A stretch of 64,000 bases of DNA from Ridgeia piscesae (taxonomy: Eukaryota > Annelida > Polychaeta > Sabellida > Siboglinidae). The position numbers were made by a program, and so were the translations under genes. Every line of letters begins with the position of its first letter. Position 1 is the first letter of the stretch. Below, one piece after another: positions 1 through 16,993 of the stretch. The stretch covers positions 123,501 to 187,500 of the forward strand of contig JAODUO010000527.1 in assembly GCA_025642075.2 (NCBI GenBank), written 5' to 3'. The notes under the pieces were generated by a model. The model had not been told where the DNA came from, ran no database searches, and saw only the letters and a program-made list of their open reading frames with translations.

Positions 1-339
1 TGTGTATGTGTTTGTCAGATGTCAAAATAGTATAGTGGTAGTTAGTTTGATGAAGGCAGGCAAATGATATAAAGATTAATGCAGTTAAAACACAGGTTAT
101 GCATCATCAGTCATCCACACAAGAGAGTGTCCATTGTTGACAAAACCAATGTTTAGTTCACTACTTTTTCTAGGGGTCAAATTTATTAGTGTCTCACTGA
201 ACCAAAGCGAATGATCTTTGTGTTATTATCAGTTATTTCTTCTTCCATTAAATGAACTTGGTCAACTTGCTGACCATTATTGTCATTGGTTTTTAGAGTT
301 GTCCTTCTCTAGAATTAGTGAGTCCACTAAAGGTTACAA

Positions 340-555
340 ATTTACCCCCTATGTGGGATCTTTTACTTCCCTTGGCATAGACACCAAATAGAAGGGACCA
401 CCGGCTTTTAGTGTCTCTACCGAAAGACACAGGCAAGTGTGGGGTGAACGAAATTGCCTAAGTTTCAAAACGGCGGTAGGTAGGATTGAACCACCGTCCC
501 CTTGATTGACAGTCCGGCGCTCTATCGCGCAACCACCACTCCCTACTACTTTGAC
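340..555 (-). mobile_element. tRNA-derived SINE
   Basis: On the minus strand the head reads like a tRNA: an A-box-like GTGGTTGCGCGATAGAGC is followed by a perfect B box GGTTCAATCC about 30 bases on. A roughly 130-base body with a TCTTTCGGTAGAGACAC segment follows, and it ends near GTAAAAGATCCC. The body reappears, more diverged, near 32985-33085. This fits a SINE with a conserved central domain as found in molluscs; the family name is not assigned. It lies in a VCP intron. Confidence 0.7.
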
Positions 556-761
556 ATTAAACACCCTTCCTCCTTTCCACTCCACTAGTGAATTTATTCA
601 GACGCGTGTAGAGACTGACCATTTCAGCATGTGGCAATGTATAAAATGCTGCATATAACCAATTTGTATGCTAGCTTATCATTTGTTTTGACATGTAACT
701 TATGAACGTAGTGATTGTCTGAAGTGAGCTGTGGCAGATGAAGGAGCTATTGTTGCTGTAG

Positions 762-1527
<766 letters not shown>

Positions 1528-4395
1528 ATAATATGCAGCAGTCTGGATTGAGTGCGACGCCACAAGACAGTGGCATTGTGCATACAGTGACGAAGATGGC
1601 AAATATTTGAACTTTTGTTCACGTGCTGTATTGGTATACATTTGTGAACATTTGATATATGAATGACATCAACTGTCGGACATTGTTAAGATGGCAGGAG
1701 CACATTGGTAGTAGAAGGCATGGTATGCTTCGTTTTAATTCATATGACGAATCTTTAACCAAAAATAATAATAATACATGTCTGTCGTGATTTTTTGACA
1801 GATATTGTAGCAGTCTTGTGTGTTTGGAGATGTTCGTACAATAAATGACTTGTTCGTCTTCTCAAAGTACTGTGTCTTGGACAAAGGTGAACATATATAT
1901 ATGTATTCGTTGCACCATTTCCAAGGCTGTCTGTGTGAAGTTACAAGCGTCACATGCTATTGTTTGGAAGAAAAAATAGTCTAGCTTAATTAGCTGTATC
2001 CTATTTTGTCAGCGATGTTTATCTTTGATTTTTGTTCAATTGCACTAGTCCTTGTTCACATTCCTCTGTTGAACTGTCTGTACTATTCTTAACATCTTTG
2101 CTGAAATTCCATTGACATTTCTTGAATTTCCATTCCACTGTTCTTGTTAAGTTATCGTGTCTTGGTGGAATTCTGGGTACGACCATATTTATGGTTTACT
2201 GTTACTCAGTTCTACTTTTCTACAGCAACTGTGCTGGTCTCATTTCCTTACCCCGTCAAAATATAATATGTAAATTTTATTATAAACAGTTCTGCAATAA
2301 AATATCACAGTCGATGTGGAAAGCTGAATGACTCTTCTAAAGATTGTTTAATTCAGTTTTCTGGATTTGTACCAGTGTAGTAAACATAAAATCCAGCACA
2401 AATGCATTGAATTGTTAGCTGAATTAAGTTATTATCCTCATGCGGATGGGATTGTTTTGTAGTATTTTGTTATATTTTCAGCTTAGTTTTATATAGTTTA
2501 AACCAGTTGTTCAAGTTATAAATAGTAGCCACGTTGCATAGAGAAGATCTTTATGACAAAAAACAGACACTTGTAAACTAGAAATGGGATTGTTTGGTTA
2601 GAGTGAAGACTGCAATACTATTGCTAAAGGTAGTTGAAGAATACAGTTATGTTGTAGTGTTCACTTTCCTCTGAGCCACTTGTGCATTTGTTGTGTTTAT
2701 ATTTTCACAGTTGGCCTTCGAAGACTTTCTCTATCAAAGTTGCAGCTGCTAAATGTACACATTGCTCTGTATCGTTTACTGACTACCGGAAGATGTTACG
2801 CAAATAAATATTTAAACAGACATAGTTTAAGTAAGCTGTTTTATTTATTGCTTTATTTTTTATATAATATGGACACTTTCAAAGTGCACTGATTGACCAT
2901 AGTCCTGGTATTAGTGAAAAATTAGAGCAGAGGTGTAATATAAAATGCCACGCCCGCCTCTTTTCTTTTCGGAAAAAACAGTTGATTGCCAGAAGCAAGA
3001 TCCCAATGTTACATATAATGTGGTTATGTTGAGGATGGCTACATTGTGCTATATGTGAGTGATCTTGTCATGCCAATGTTATACTGAATATTGCAGTAGT
3101 ATGCTACACCAAATATGATATCAGGTTGAGTGGGGGCACATATGGAAAGAGGATGTCATGCCAATATCATGCTGAGTATGACTATTAAAACTTCATGTTA
3201 TTGGTAAGTCCTAGAGAAGTCACATTTTGTTTCTAGAATGAGAAGGTTATGTTGAGGAACTTTTTATGTGCTATCCAGAGCTGTGCCATGATTTCCTTTT
3301 CTCAAGATGGGTCACATAAACTAATCAGTGTTTTCGGAACACTATCACCAAGACAACCTTTTTACGCTGGTACAAAGGGATATCACTGTGGTGTGCTTGT
3401 TGTCCTGCTTCTGTATCCAAATAGAGACGACTGACATTGCAGTCTGCAGTGATGAGAGCCAGGTTTTTACATTAAATCTATGATACCCACTGTGGGTCTT
3501 GAACTGAGAACTCTGATATACCAGACAGATGTTCTAAGTTCCTAACAATAGCATATCCATGTACACGTGTACCTATAGACTGTCAAATATCCTATATTTG
3601 ACAATCTGCTATGCTGGTACATTTTAATACCATAGTAAGTAAAAAACATTAAATAACTAAATAAAATGTTCTACTTTGAACTCGTATTTTAGTCGTCAGA
3701 TAAATAATTTATAAAATATAACTTTGTTTTTATTTGAATTTATACTGAAAATACAATGTGCACACAAGAAAATTACTAACACTTAGCATAAGTTTGTTTT
3801 CAAAGTAAATTTTATTAGCAAGTAAAAAAATGCAGAGAAGATTTTCAAGGCGTAATATTCTCTGAAAAACACCCAAGACATGGGTTAATAATAATACATT
3901 TTATTTGATATAGTGTCGCATCCATAATTGTTCGTGGTGCTTCACAACATTACAATTCAAAGTACATAAAAAAAATTGGTATACAGAAAGATGAATACTA
4001 ATATTTTAAAATAAAATATAGGTATATAGATAACTAAAGTTAATACAGCATTAAATAGCGTAGCTTTTCTTTCATTTTTCCATTTAATGATACTGACACA
4101 AACACTCGTCTAGCCACATACTTGTCTGTACATCAGAACTAATGTGATGTGGTGTAAAAATAATTACACCTAAGTCTCTGTAAGACCATATTTTGACTTT
4201 GCCAAGTGTGAAGTCCAAATTGCTAATGACTAACAACATTTGTGACTCAATTGTTACTTCACATCATGCTTAGTGTTCTTTTTTTCACAAACAGTGTAAT
4301 ATAACATTTCACGGCATTGTTTATTACTTAGAAATATGAACTAGAACAAAGTAAACAGCTAAAAAAACAAATATCGCATTATAACAACGTCAAAG
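1528..4395. other. VCP 3' flank and spacer to the LEPROT gene
   Basis: This is AT-rich sequence with no recognisable coding exon. The first AATAAA after the VCP stop is at 1840-1845 and a second is at 2296-2301; either could end the VCP transcript. Around 3060-3190 there are two diverged copies of a short segment starting GTCATGCCAAT. Around 3440-3560 the minus strand has a B-box-like GTTCAAGACCC and may be an old SINE. A retrotransposon 3' tail at 3884-4070 is listed separately. Confidence 0.5.
3884..4070 (-). mobile_element. 5'-truncated 3' tail of a CR1/L2-like LINE
   Basis: The sequence is the reverse complement of the 3' end of the LINE at about 50.9-53.9 kb. Shared landmarks are the ATT-rich terminus, the segment ATCCATAATTGTTCGTGG, and the far end AAATAGCGTAGC. 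It is more diverged than the copy at 45113-45405, so probably older. No coding part is present. Confidence 0.75.
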
Positions 4396-7815
<3,420 letters not shown>

Positions 7816-10260
7816 CAATGCGACCGACTCTACCAAATATCTCTGGACTCAATCAAAATGGGTACCAAGTGTTGGCAAGAGTTGAAACACCCACTGAGAG
7901 TTCTACAATGCTTCTGTTTTGTACACTGATTCATGCAATAGATGCTATTTATCCTTCGCTACAGGTTGTATGTAGAGATGTTTACGTGTGAGTGCTATAT
8001 TTTATGCCTTGACGGGTTGTAAAGAGATTTGAAAATATCAAACATAAATATTAAACATAACTTGGATGGGACATGTTTATTGCTAAATTTCAAACAGGTA
8101 AATAAAAAACATGCTTTCCATTGTTTTATAATGCCAGGGGTATTCTTGATAAACCCAACAAAATAAAACCAAATCTGGTGCACACATGTGTATGTTAAGG
8201 ATTTGTTTGTTTTTCCAAAGGTTAATTTAGTCTCATTTAAACAATTCATTTTGATGACAACAAATCTGTTTTCAGTAACTTGGTTTCGCTGTACAATGTA
8301 CAAGAATAAACCCTCAAATATAGTCTCCATCTGGGCCCTGTTTGTGCCATTTTGGGAATTTTTTCTAGTGTAATCTGTCTTCTTAATTTCCATTTCAAAG
8401 GTGTCACCAAGTGTATCTAGACTCCACTTTTGATCTTCCATAAGCGTCAAAATTCAGAGTGTATGTGCATTGTTCAGTTGATGTGTGGATCGAATGCTTC
8501 AGTGAGTGAATTTGGTAACTCTTGTCAAGTAAACTAGCAATCAATCTCATTGGAATGTGTAACATTATAATGGAAATAGACAATTCTGTCTAACTTCATC
8601 AATCAGTGTTTTGTAGTTGCTGAGACTATGTGGTTTGTAGCACCCTCGTATCTACCGTCTTATATTGTACTGCTGTGTAAATTGCTGGGGGTAGTGTTTC
8701 TGGAACCAGCATCTTTGTGCGACCTTTTTTACCTAAATTATGATTTCACCCAAATACTGCAGTCGCATAAATATGTGAAACAACACCACAGTCGACTGGT
8801 AAAATTATATTTGTGTAAGACGACTGAACGAGGAATGTCTTTACGTTGACAGTGTATAGGCTTCGGTAGGTGTAGCCCAGTAAATGCCATATTGTAATTA
8901 CCAAGATGCTTATTTTTGTTTGTGTTGTGCCACTTGTATGTGTATCAGTCAGTGTTGTTTCAGTATTTTCATTTGCCAGCTGTGCACTTGTTCGTTAGCC
9001 GCGAGTTAATGAAATCTGTTGTGGCAAGTGAATCTGTTATTTATTGTCAAATGCTTAATTGTTGACAGAACACGTTAAATCGTACTTGATTTGTGGCAGA
9101 CAATGATGTGTTTGTATTGTGACAATATTGGAGTTGTTTGACACAGCAGCGTGTTTGTCCTTCACCACATATATGGTGTCTAATGATATTGGCAGAAACA
9201 TAGTTTATTTGTAACACTCGGTGTTAATCTAACACCTTGCAGTTCTGTTGAAGGGTATCTATCCAAAGAAATGGTGTGCATAGAGAGGATGATGGAGATT
9301 TGGTCCATGATAACATATTGTAATCCGAATTCTGGATGATTAAAAGTACTTTTCATTATAGAAACATTGAACATTCTTTGAAGCAACAAAGGCAGGTAAC
9401 TTTACGTGCAGTTACCTTACATTGCTCCAATCTGTAGTATACAGATATCTTGCTTTGCATCCTAAATCCTGTCTGTATATTATTTTAACATAAAATGTTG
9501 TATATGACTTGTTGATTGTGTACATAATAAATACATTTTCATATTGTGATTTTGTCTGATGTGTTCCTGTATCAAGTATGTGCAGCATGTACGCAATAAG
9601 TTACGCATGCAGGGTTTATCATGCATGCACACATGCAAACACGTAATTACTAGTGCTTTGCCTATCACAAACACACTGGTGCATGCCTTACTACTTGTCA
9701 GTATCTTCCCGGCCATTATAAACATGTTCATTTGTAGCATTAAAGTTTTCTAGAATCATGTAGACAAAAGCCAAAATCTAGACATACATTCATTAACAGA
9801 CACAACAGAATGAAAACGTGATGACAATTTCAGGTGAGCATGAGTGTAGGCTAGTCACACGTGTCTATGGGAACTACTACGGAAGTCCTGCTCCTGTCCG
9901 TGTCTGTATGAGATGAAATAACATCTGTCCAACCACTGAGGTGAAATGAGGAACTAACATGGATCATAAATTATAAGATTTTAATTAAGTTTTGTAAAAA
10001 AGATGATGGTGACATAACAAAGTACACATATGTTGGTGACATTAAAACATCACAAGACTATTACCAGTCATAGTTTGTAGATGGTAAGATATACATGTTA
10101 AACATGCCATGAGAAATGTCACTGCAGTGGTCGCTGTAGTCTAACACCAAGAGAAACATTACACAGCAGTGGTCGCAGTAAAGGGTGTAACATGTACACA
10201 GTGCCAGCTTGATGTGAAAAATGTCCAACTGCAGTGGTCATTATAGACGGTGTGGCAAGT
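7816..10260. other. Convergent spacer between LEPROT (+) and BABAM1 (-)
   Basis: The 3' ends of the two genes face each other here. It contains the LEPROT 3' UTR, with a poly(A) signal at 8101-8106, and the BABAM1 3' UTR on the other strand, where an ATTAAA reads on the minus strand near 9979-9984. The repeat following the BABAM1 stop is listed separately. I see no additional coding exon. Confidence 0.5.
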
Positions 10261-10345
10261 CTACTGGGCCACCTCGATGTCGTGATAAATGTCTGCCTGC
10301 AGTGGTCGCTGTAGAGGGTGTGCCAGGAGCTGAGCCATGCAGTCG
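10100..10345 (-). repeat. Degenerate tandem repeat of the BABAM1 last-exon end
   Basis: On the minus strand the coding segment for HPLQRPLQADIYH, just before the stop, recurs roughly every 70-80 bases after the stop. The shared cores are CGACCACTGCAG, TGACCACTGCAG and CGACCACTGC, each followed by an ACATTT- or ATGTTT-like segment. In another frame these read like weak copies of the C-terminus (LHPLLRPLL, RLQRPLQ). At least three copies are visible between 10345 and 10100. Only the first is in frame with the protein. Confidence 0.7.
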
Positions 10346-13300
10346 TAGAGTCGCGTTGGGTTCCTCGACACCTCCAGTACGTACGACAGTCCGTCTTCAT
10401 CCAACTCACACAGACAGTCAAATATCTCCTACAAACCACGGTCCACTTACTGCCTGAGACCAGGTGATCATTAGCATTAAGTCAATACTTACAGAAACTC
10501 TAAACTCTGGCTAATTGCAATTTACTGTTATTGGTATCTCACTACTCACTCACCAGATCCTCTGAAAGATTTAGTTCTCCTTTTGTTTTATGCACAGTTT
10601 GACTGGTCACACCTGAACTGTGACTAATTGCAATTCACTTTCATTGGTGTCTTACTACCAACTGACCTGTCATGTCAAGTTCCCACAGACCCATACAACT
10701 GTTGGTGGTTTTATTCACAATTTGTCTGAAGATTCTTCAACTACCTGGAGCAGACCTGGCCTGATTGCAATTTAGTTTTACTGGTGTGTCAGTGTTTGGA
10801 CAGAATCAGACAGAAAATAGTCAAGGACAGTGCAACAGTTGTCAACAATTAGCTGAGTGCACTAAACAGCTAGGATGGATAGGCAAGATTAAACAGATAG
10901 GTTTTCAGGCGAGAATGAAATGTAATAACTATAATATTGCCAGGACGTGTATTCCACAAGTCGGCGCGGCAAATGTATCTGATGATGTGTGCTCACAGAA
11001 AAAGGCAGAATGCACAATGGCATTGCATTAAGGCATTATGGAAATGAAAGTAAGAAATCTAATCATTGTATGCATTTGTGATCCAGGACATCAATGTAAA
11101 CTACATTAACTTAATTCAACTAACCTGGATGTAACTAAGAATTCCCTTGCAACACTTTTGATTGGGCGATGTAAAAAGTGGGACAAAGTTCAACTCCAAA
11201 TGTGTGGACTCGCACAAAGTGTAACAAAAATGAGACAGCATGAGAGGGGAGACAGGTGAAGGAACATGAGAGGGGAGACAGGTGAAGGAACATGAGAGGG
11301 GAGACAGGTGAAGGAACAACTTACCTCGCAGTCATTCTCCGGGGACGGCGTCTCGTGGATGTAATAAGAACGAGACAGCATGAGAGGGGAGACAGGTGAA
11401 GGAACATGAGAGGGGAGACAGGTGAAGGAACATGAGAGGGGAGACAGGTGAAGGAACATGAGAGGGGAGACAGGTGAAGGAGCATGAGAGGGGAGACAGG
11501 TGAAGGAACATGAGAGGGGAGACAGGTGAAGGAACATGAGAGGGGAGACAGGTGAAGGAACATGAGAGGGGAGACAGGTGAAGGAACATGAGAGGGGAGA
11601 CAGGTGAAGGAACATGAGAGGGGAGACAGGCGAAGGAACATGAGAGGGGAGACAGGCGAAGGAACATGAGAGGGGAGACAGGCGAAGGAGCATGAGAGGG
11701 GAGACAGGTGAAGGAGCATGAGAGGGGAGACAGGTGAAGGAGCATGAGAGGGGAGACAGGTGAAGGAGCATGAGAGGGGAGACAGGTGAAGGAGCATGAG
11801 AGGGGAGACAGGTGAAGGAACATGAGAGGGGAGACAGGTGAAGGAACATGAGAGGGGAGACAGGTGAAGGAACATGAGAGGGGAGACAGGTGAAGGAACA
11901 TGAGAGGGGAGACAGGTGAAGGAACATGAGAGGGGAGACAGGTGAAGGAACATGAGAGGGGAGACAGGTGAAGGAACATGAGAGGGGAGACAGGTGAAGG
12001 AACATGAGAGGGGAGACAGGTGAAGGAACATGAGAGGGGAGACAGGTGAAGGAACATGAGAGGGGAGACAGGTGAAGGAACATGAGAGGGGAGACAGGTG
12101 AAGGAACATGAGAGGGGAGACAGGTGAAGGAACATGAGAGGGGAGACAGGTGAAGGAACATGAGAGGGGAGACAGGTGAAGGAGCATGAGAGGGGAGACA
12201 GGTGAAGGAGCATGAGAGGGGAGACAGGTGAAGGAACATGAGAGGGGAGACAGGGAAGGAACATGAGAGGGGAGACAGGCTGAAGGAACATGAGAGGGGA
12301 GACAGGTGAAGGAACATGAGAGGGGAGACAGGTGAAGGAACATGAGAGGGGAGACAGGTGAAGGAACATGAGAGGGGAGACAGGTGAAGGAACATGAGAG
12401 GGGAGACAGGTGAAGGAACATGAGAGGGGAGACAGGTGAAGGAACATGAGAGGGGAGACAGGTGAAGGACATGAGAGGGGAGACAGGTGAAGGAGCATGA
12501 GAGGGGAGACAGGTGAAGGAGCATGAGAGGGGAGACAGGTGAAGGAGCATGAGAGGGGAGACAGGTGAAGGAACATGAGAGGGGAGACAGGTGAAGGAAC
12601 ATGAGAGGGGAGACAGGTGAAGGAACATGAGAGGGGAGACAGGTGAAGGAACATGAGAGGGGAGACAGGTGAAGGAACATGAGAGGGGAGACAGGTGAAG
12701 GAACATGAGAGGGGAGACAGGTGAAGGAACATGAGAGGGGAGACAGGTGAAGGAACATGAGAGGGGAGACAGGTGAAGGAACATGAGAGGGGAGACAGGT
12801 GAAGGAACATGAGAGGGGAGACAGGTGAAGGAACATGAGAGGGGAGACAGGTGAAGGAACATGAGAGGGGAGACAGGTGAAGGAGCATGAGAGGGGAGAC
12901 AGGCGAAGGAACATGAGAGGGGAGACAGGTGAAGGAACATGAGAGGGGAGACAGGTGAAGGAACATGAGAGGGGAGACAGGTGAAGGAACATGAGAGGGG
13001 AGACAGGTGAAGGAACATGAGAGGGGAGACAGGTGAAGGAGCATGAGAGGGGAGACAGGTGAAGGAGCATGAGAGGGGAGACAGGCGAAGGAACATGAGA
13101 GGGGAGACAGGTGAAGGAACATGAGAGGGGAGACAGGTGAAGGAGCATGAGAGGGGAGACAGGTGAAGGAGCATGAGAGGGGAGACAGGTGAAGGAGCAT
13201 GAGAGGGGAGACAGGCGAAGGAGCATGAGAGGGGAGACAGGTGAAGGAACAACTTACCTCGCAGTCATTCTCCGGGGACGGCGTCTCGTGGATGTAATAT

Positions 13301-16300
13301 GCATCCAGAAAGAAGTATGGCGACGCTCGCAACATCTTGTAGCTCTACAACCAACACGTCTCATCACGCACACAACAGATGACAGACTGTCTTAACAACT
13401 GACACACCAATACAAAGAACAGACTGTCTTAACAACTGGCACATTAATACAAAGAACAGACTGTCTTAACAACTGACACACCAATACAAAGAACAGACTG
13501 TCTTAACAACTGACACACCAATACAAAGAACAGACTGTCTTAACAACTGACACACCAATACAAAGAACAGACTGTCTTAACAACTGACACACCAATACAA
13601 AGAACAGACTGTCTTAACAACTGACACACCAATACAAAGAACAGACTGTCTTAACAACTGACACACCAATACAAAGAACAGACTGTCTTAACAACTGACA
13701 CACCAATACAAAGAACAGACTGTCTTAACAACTGACACACCAATACAAAGAACAAACTGTCTTAACAACTGACACATCAATACAAAGAACAGACTGTCTT
13801 AACAACTGACACACCAATACAAAGAACAGACTGTCTTAACAACTGACACATCAATACAAAGAACAGACTGTTCAGTTTGTTTCGTTCGTTGTTCTAGATA
13901 CAGACACAGACAAGAGGTGTGTCTGTAAGTACACCAAGAATGACACTTTTTTATTTAAACAGTGAAACTTTACATTGATAATAGACAGACCTGTGTATTC
14001 GTGAGACAGTAGTCTGATCTGTGTATTCGTGAAACAGTACTCTGACCTGTGTATTTGCGAGACCATACACAAACCTGTGTATTTGTGAGACAGTAGACAG
14101 ACCTGTGTATTTGTGAGACTGTAGTCTGATCTGTCATCTGTGTATTCATGAGACTGTAGACATACCTGTGTATTTGTGAGACTGTGTACAGAGATTACAG
14201 ACCAGTGTACTTGTGAGATGGTAGATTAACCTGTGTATTTGTGAGACTGTAGACTAACCTGTGTATTTGTGAGACTGGGCTTGCAGTGATCATAGACTTA
14301 CCTGTGTATTCGTGAGACCATAGACTAACCTGTGTATTCATCAGACTATAGATAGACCTGTGTATTTGTGAGACTGTAGACTAACCTGTGTATTTGTGAG
14401 ACTGTAGACTAACCTGTGTATTTGTGAGACTGTAGACTAATCTGTGTATTTGTGAGACTGTAGACTAACCTGTGTATTTGTGAGACTGTAGACTAACCTG
14501 TGTATTTGTGAGACTATAGATTAACCTATGTATTTGTGAGACTGTAGATTAACTTGTGTACTCATGAGACTGTAGATTAACCTGTGTAGTCATGAGACTG
14601 TAGACTAACCTGTGTATTTGTGAGACTGTAGACTAATCTGTGTATTTGTGAGACTGTAGACTAACCTGTGTATTTGTGAGACTGTAGACTAACCTGTGTA
14701 TTTGTGAGACTGTAGACTAACCTGTGTATTTGTGAGACTGTAGACTAACCTGTGTATTTGTGAGACTGTAGATTAACCTGTGTATTTGTGAGACTGTAGA
14801 CTAACCTGTGTATTTGTGAGACTGTAGACCAACCTGTGTATCTATGAGACTGTAGACTGACCTGTGTATTCGTGAGACTGTATACTTACCTGTGTACTCA
14901 TGAGACCATAGACCGACCTGTGTACCCATGAGACCATAGACTGATTTGTGTATTTGTGAGACTGTATAACGAACGACCTGTGTATTTGTGAGACTGTATA
15001 CTGACTTGTGTATTTGTGAGACCATAGACTGACCTGTGTATTTGTGAGACTGTATAATGACCTGTGTATTAATGAGACCATAGACTGACCTGTGTATTTG
15101 TGAGACTGTATACAGAGATTACAGACCAGTGTACTTGTGAGATGGTAGATTAACATGTGTACTTATAAGACTGTAGACTAACCTGTGTATTTGTGAGACT
15201 GGGCTTGCAGTGATCATAGACTGACCTGTGTATTCGTGAGACCATAGACTGACCTGTGTATTCATCAGACTATAGATAGACCTGTGTATTTGTGAGACTA
15301 TAATTAACCTATGTATTTGTGAGACTGTAGATTAACCTGTGTACTCATGAGACTGTAGATTAACCTGTGTAGTCATGATACTGTAGACTAACCTGTGTAT
15401 TTGTGAGACTGTAGACTAATCTATGTATTTGTGAGACTGTAGATTAACCTGTGTATTCATGAGACTGTAGACTAACCTGTGTATTTGTGAGACTGTAGAC
15501 TAACCTGTGTATTTGTGAGACTATAGACTAACCTGTGTATTTGTGAGACTATAGACTAACCTGTGTATTTGTGAGACTATAGACTAACCTGTGTATTTGT
15601 GAGACTGTAGAATAACCTGTGTACTCATGAGACTGTAGACTAACCTGTGTATTTGTGAGACTGTAGACTAACCTGTGTATTCGTGAGACTGTATACTTAC
15701 CTGTGTATTTGTGAGACTGTATAGATTGACCTGTGTACTCATGAGACCATAGACTGACCTGTGTATTTGTGAGACTGTAGACTAACCTGTGTATTTGTGA
15801 GACTATAGACTGACCTGTGTATTTGTGAGACCATAGACTGACCTGTGTATTTGTGAGACTGTATAATGACCTGTGTACTCATGAGACCATAGACTGACCT
15901 GTGTGTTTGTGAGACTGTATAATGACCTGTGTACTCATGAGACCATAGACTGACCTGTGTGTTTGTGAGACTGTATAATGACCTGTGTACTCATGAGACC
16001 ATAGACTGACCTGTGTGTTTGTGAGACTGTATAATGACCTGTGTATTCATAAGACCATAGACTGACCTGTGTGTTTGTGAGACTCGGCTTGCAGTGTGAC
16101 CGTCCATAGAGCAGTAGGACTCTGACGAGATAGGGTGGAGGTTCTGTGGTGGGGTTCTCTGTCCGTGGTAACCTCACATGTCTGAAACTGTTTACAAACC
16201 AGTTGTATTTATACACTGATTATGACAGGAATTGTCGTAGTTCTCTCGGACATTTCACAAAACAACCCATTTGCTCTGAGCTACTCTGGTACTCTAAAAT

Positions 16301-16945
16301 CATCCGTTTGAAAATAGTTACATACATACAAATCTGAAGACTTATTGGGTTTATGTAAACAATAGCAGCCACATTTAACTAACATATCACCAGAATAATT
16401 TATATATACACGGGATTGTACTACTTTGAAACTTTAGGTTTTCACTTACACCAAGTCAAAAAGAGAGTCCAGGTCACAGGCTTCTGTCTGGTAAGTGTCA
16501 TTCAAATCTTCCAGGATTGTGATCACTTTGTTTGGGTCACTGGTGAAATCACTAATCTGAAAAATAACAACAGCAATATTATATGTATTGTATAGATACA
16601 CATATACACAGGTATATATTATATTCATGGCTATGCTGAACTATATATATGTATGTATATCTATCTATATAAGATACTATTTCAAGATACCATTTCAAGA
16701 TTACTTTTAATGTCTAGTTTTTCTACATCTTTCACCCATTTATGTTTTGTTTACTTTTAATTAGCTAACTAGCATACCATTTTAACTATTTATTAATTAA
16801 TAGTTTACTAGTTCACATATATTTTATTTCTTATTAATTACAATTGACACAAATATTGTATTACTGTAGTCATTTATTATTAATTAACTAATATGTATAT
16901 ATTTATTTTGCAATTTTATATATAACCTTATATATACATTGTATA

Positions 16946-16993
<48 letters not shown>

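Noticed and set aside
11190..13335. Three overlapping open frames of 640-680 codons on the minus strand, all reading SFTCLPSHVPSPVSPL-like repeats
   Set aside because: The 26-base unit lacks stops and its length (not a multiple of three) makes all three frames read the same peptide. It is an intronic minisatellite of BABAM1, not a protein.
13380..16088. Regularly repeated blocks considered as CRISPR-like arrays
   Set aside because: The units are head-to-tail without unique spacers and the genome is clearly eukaryotic. They are minisatellites.
16067..16181. Ending BABAM1 exon 5 earlier, at CKPS, before the repeat unit
   Set aside because: No donor is present there. Ending at CAG 16067 gives SLTNTQ, which aligns with the family SLTEP segment and is in phase with exon 6.
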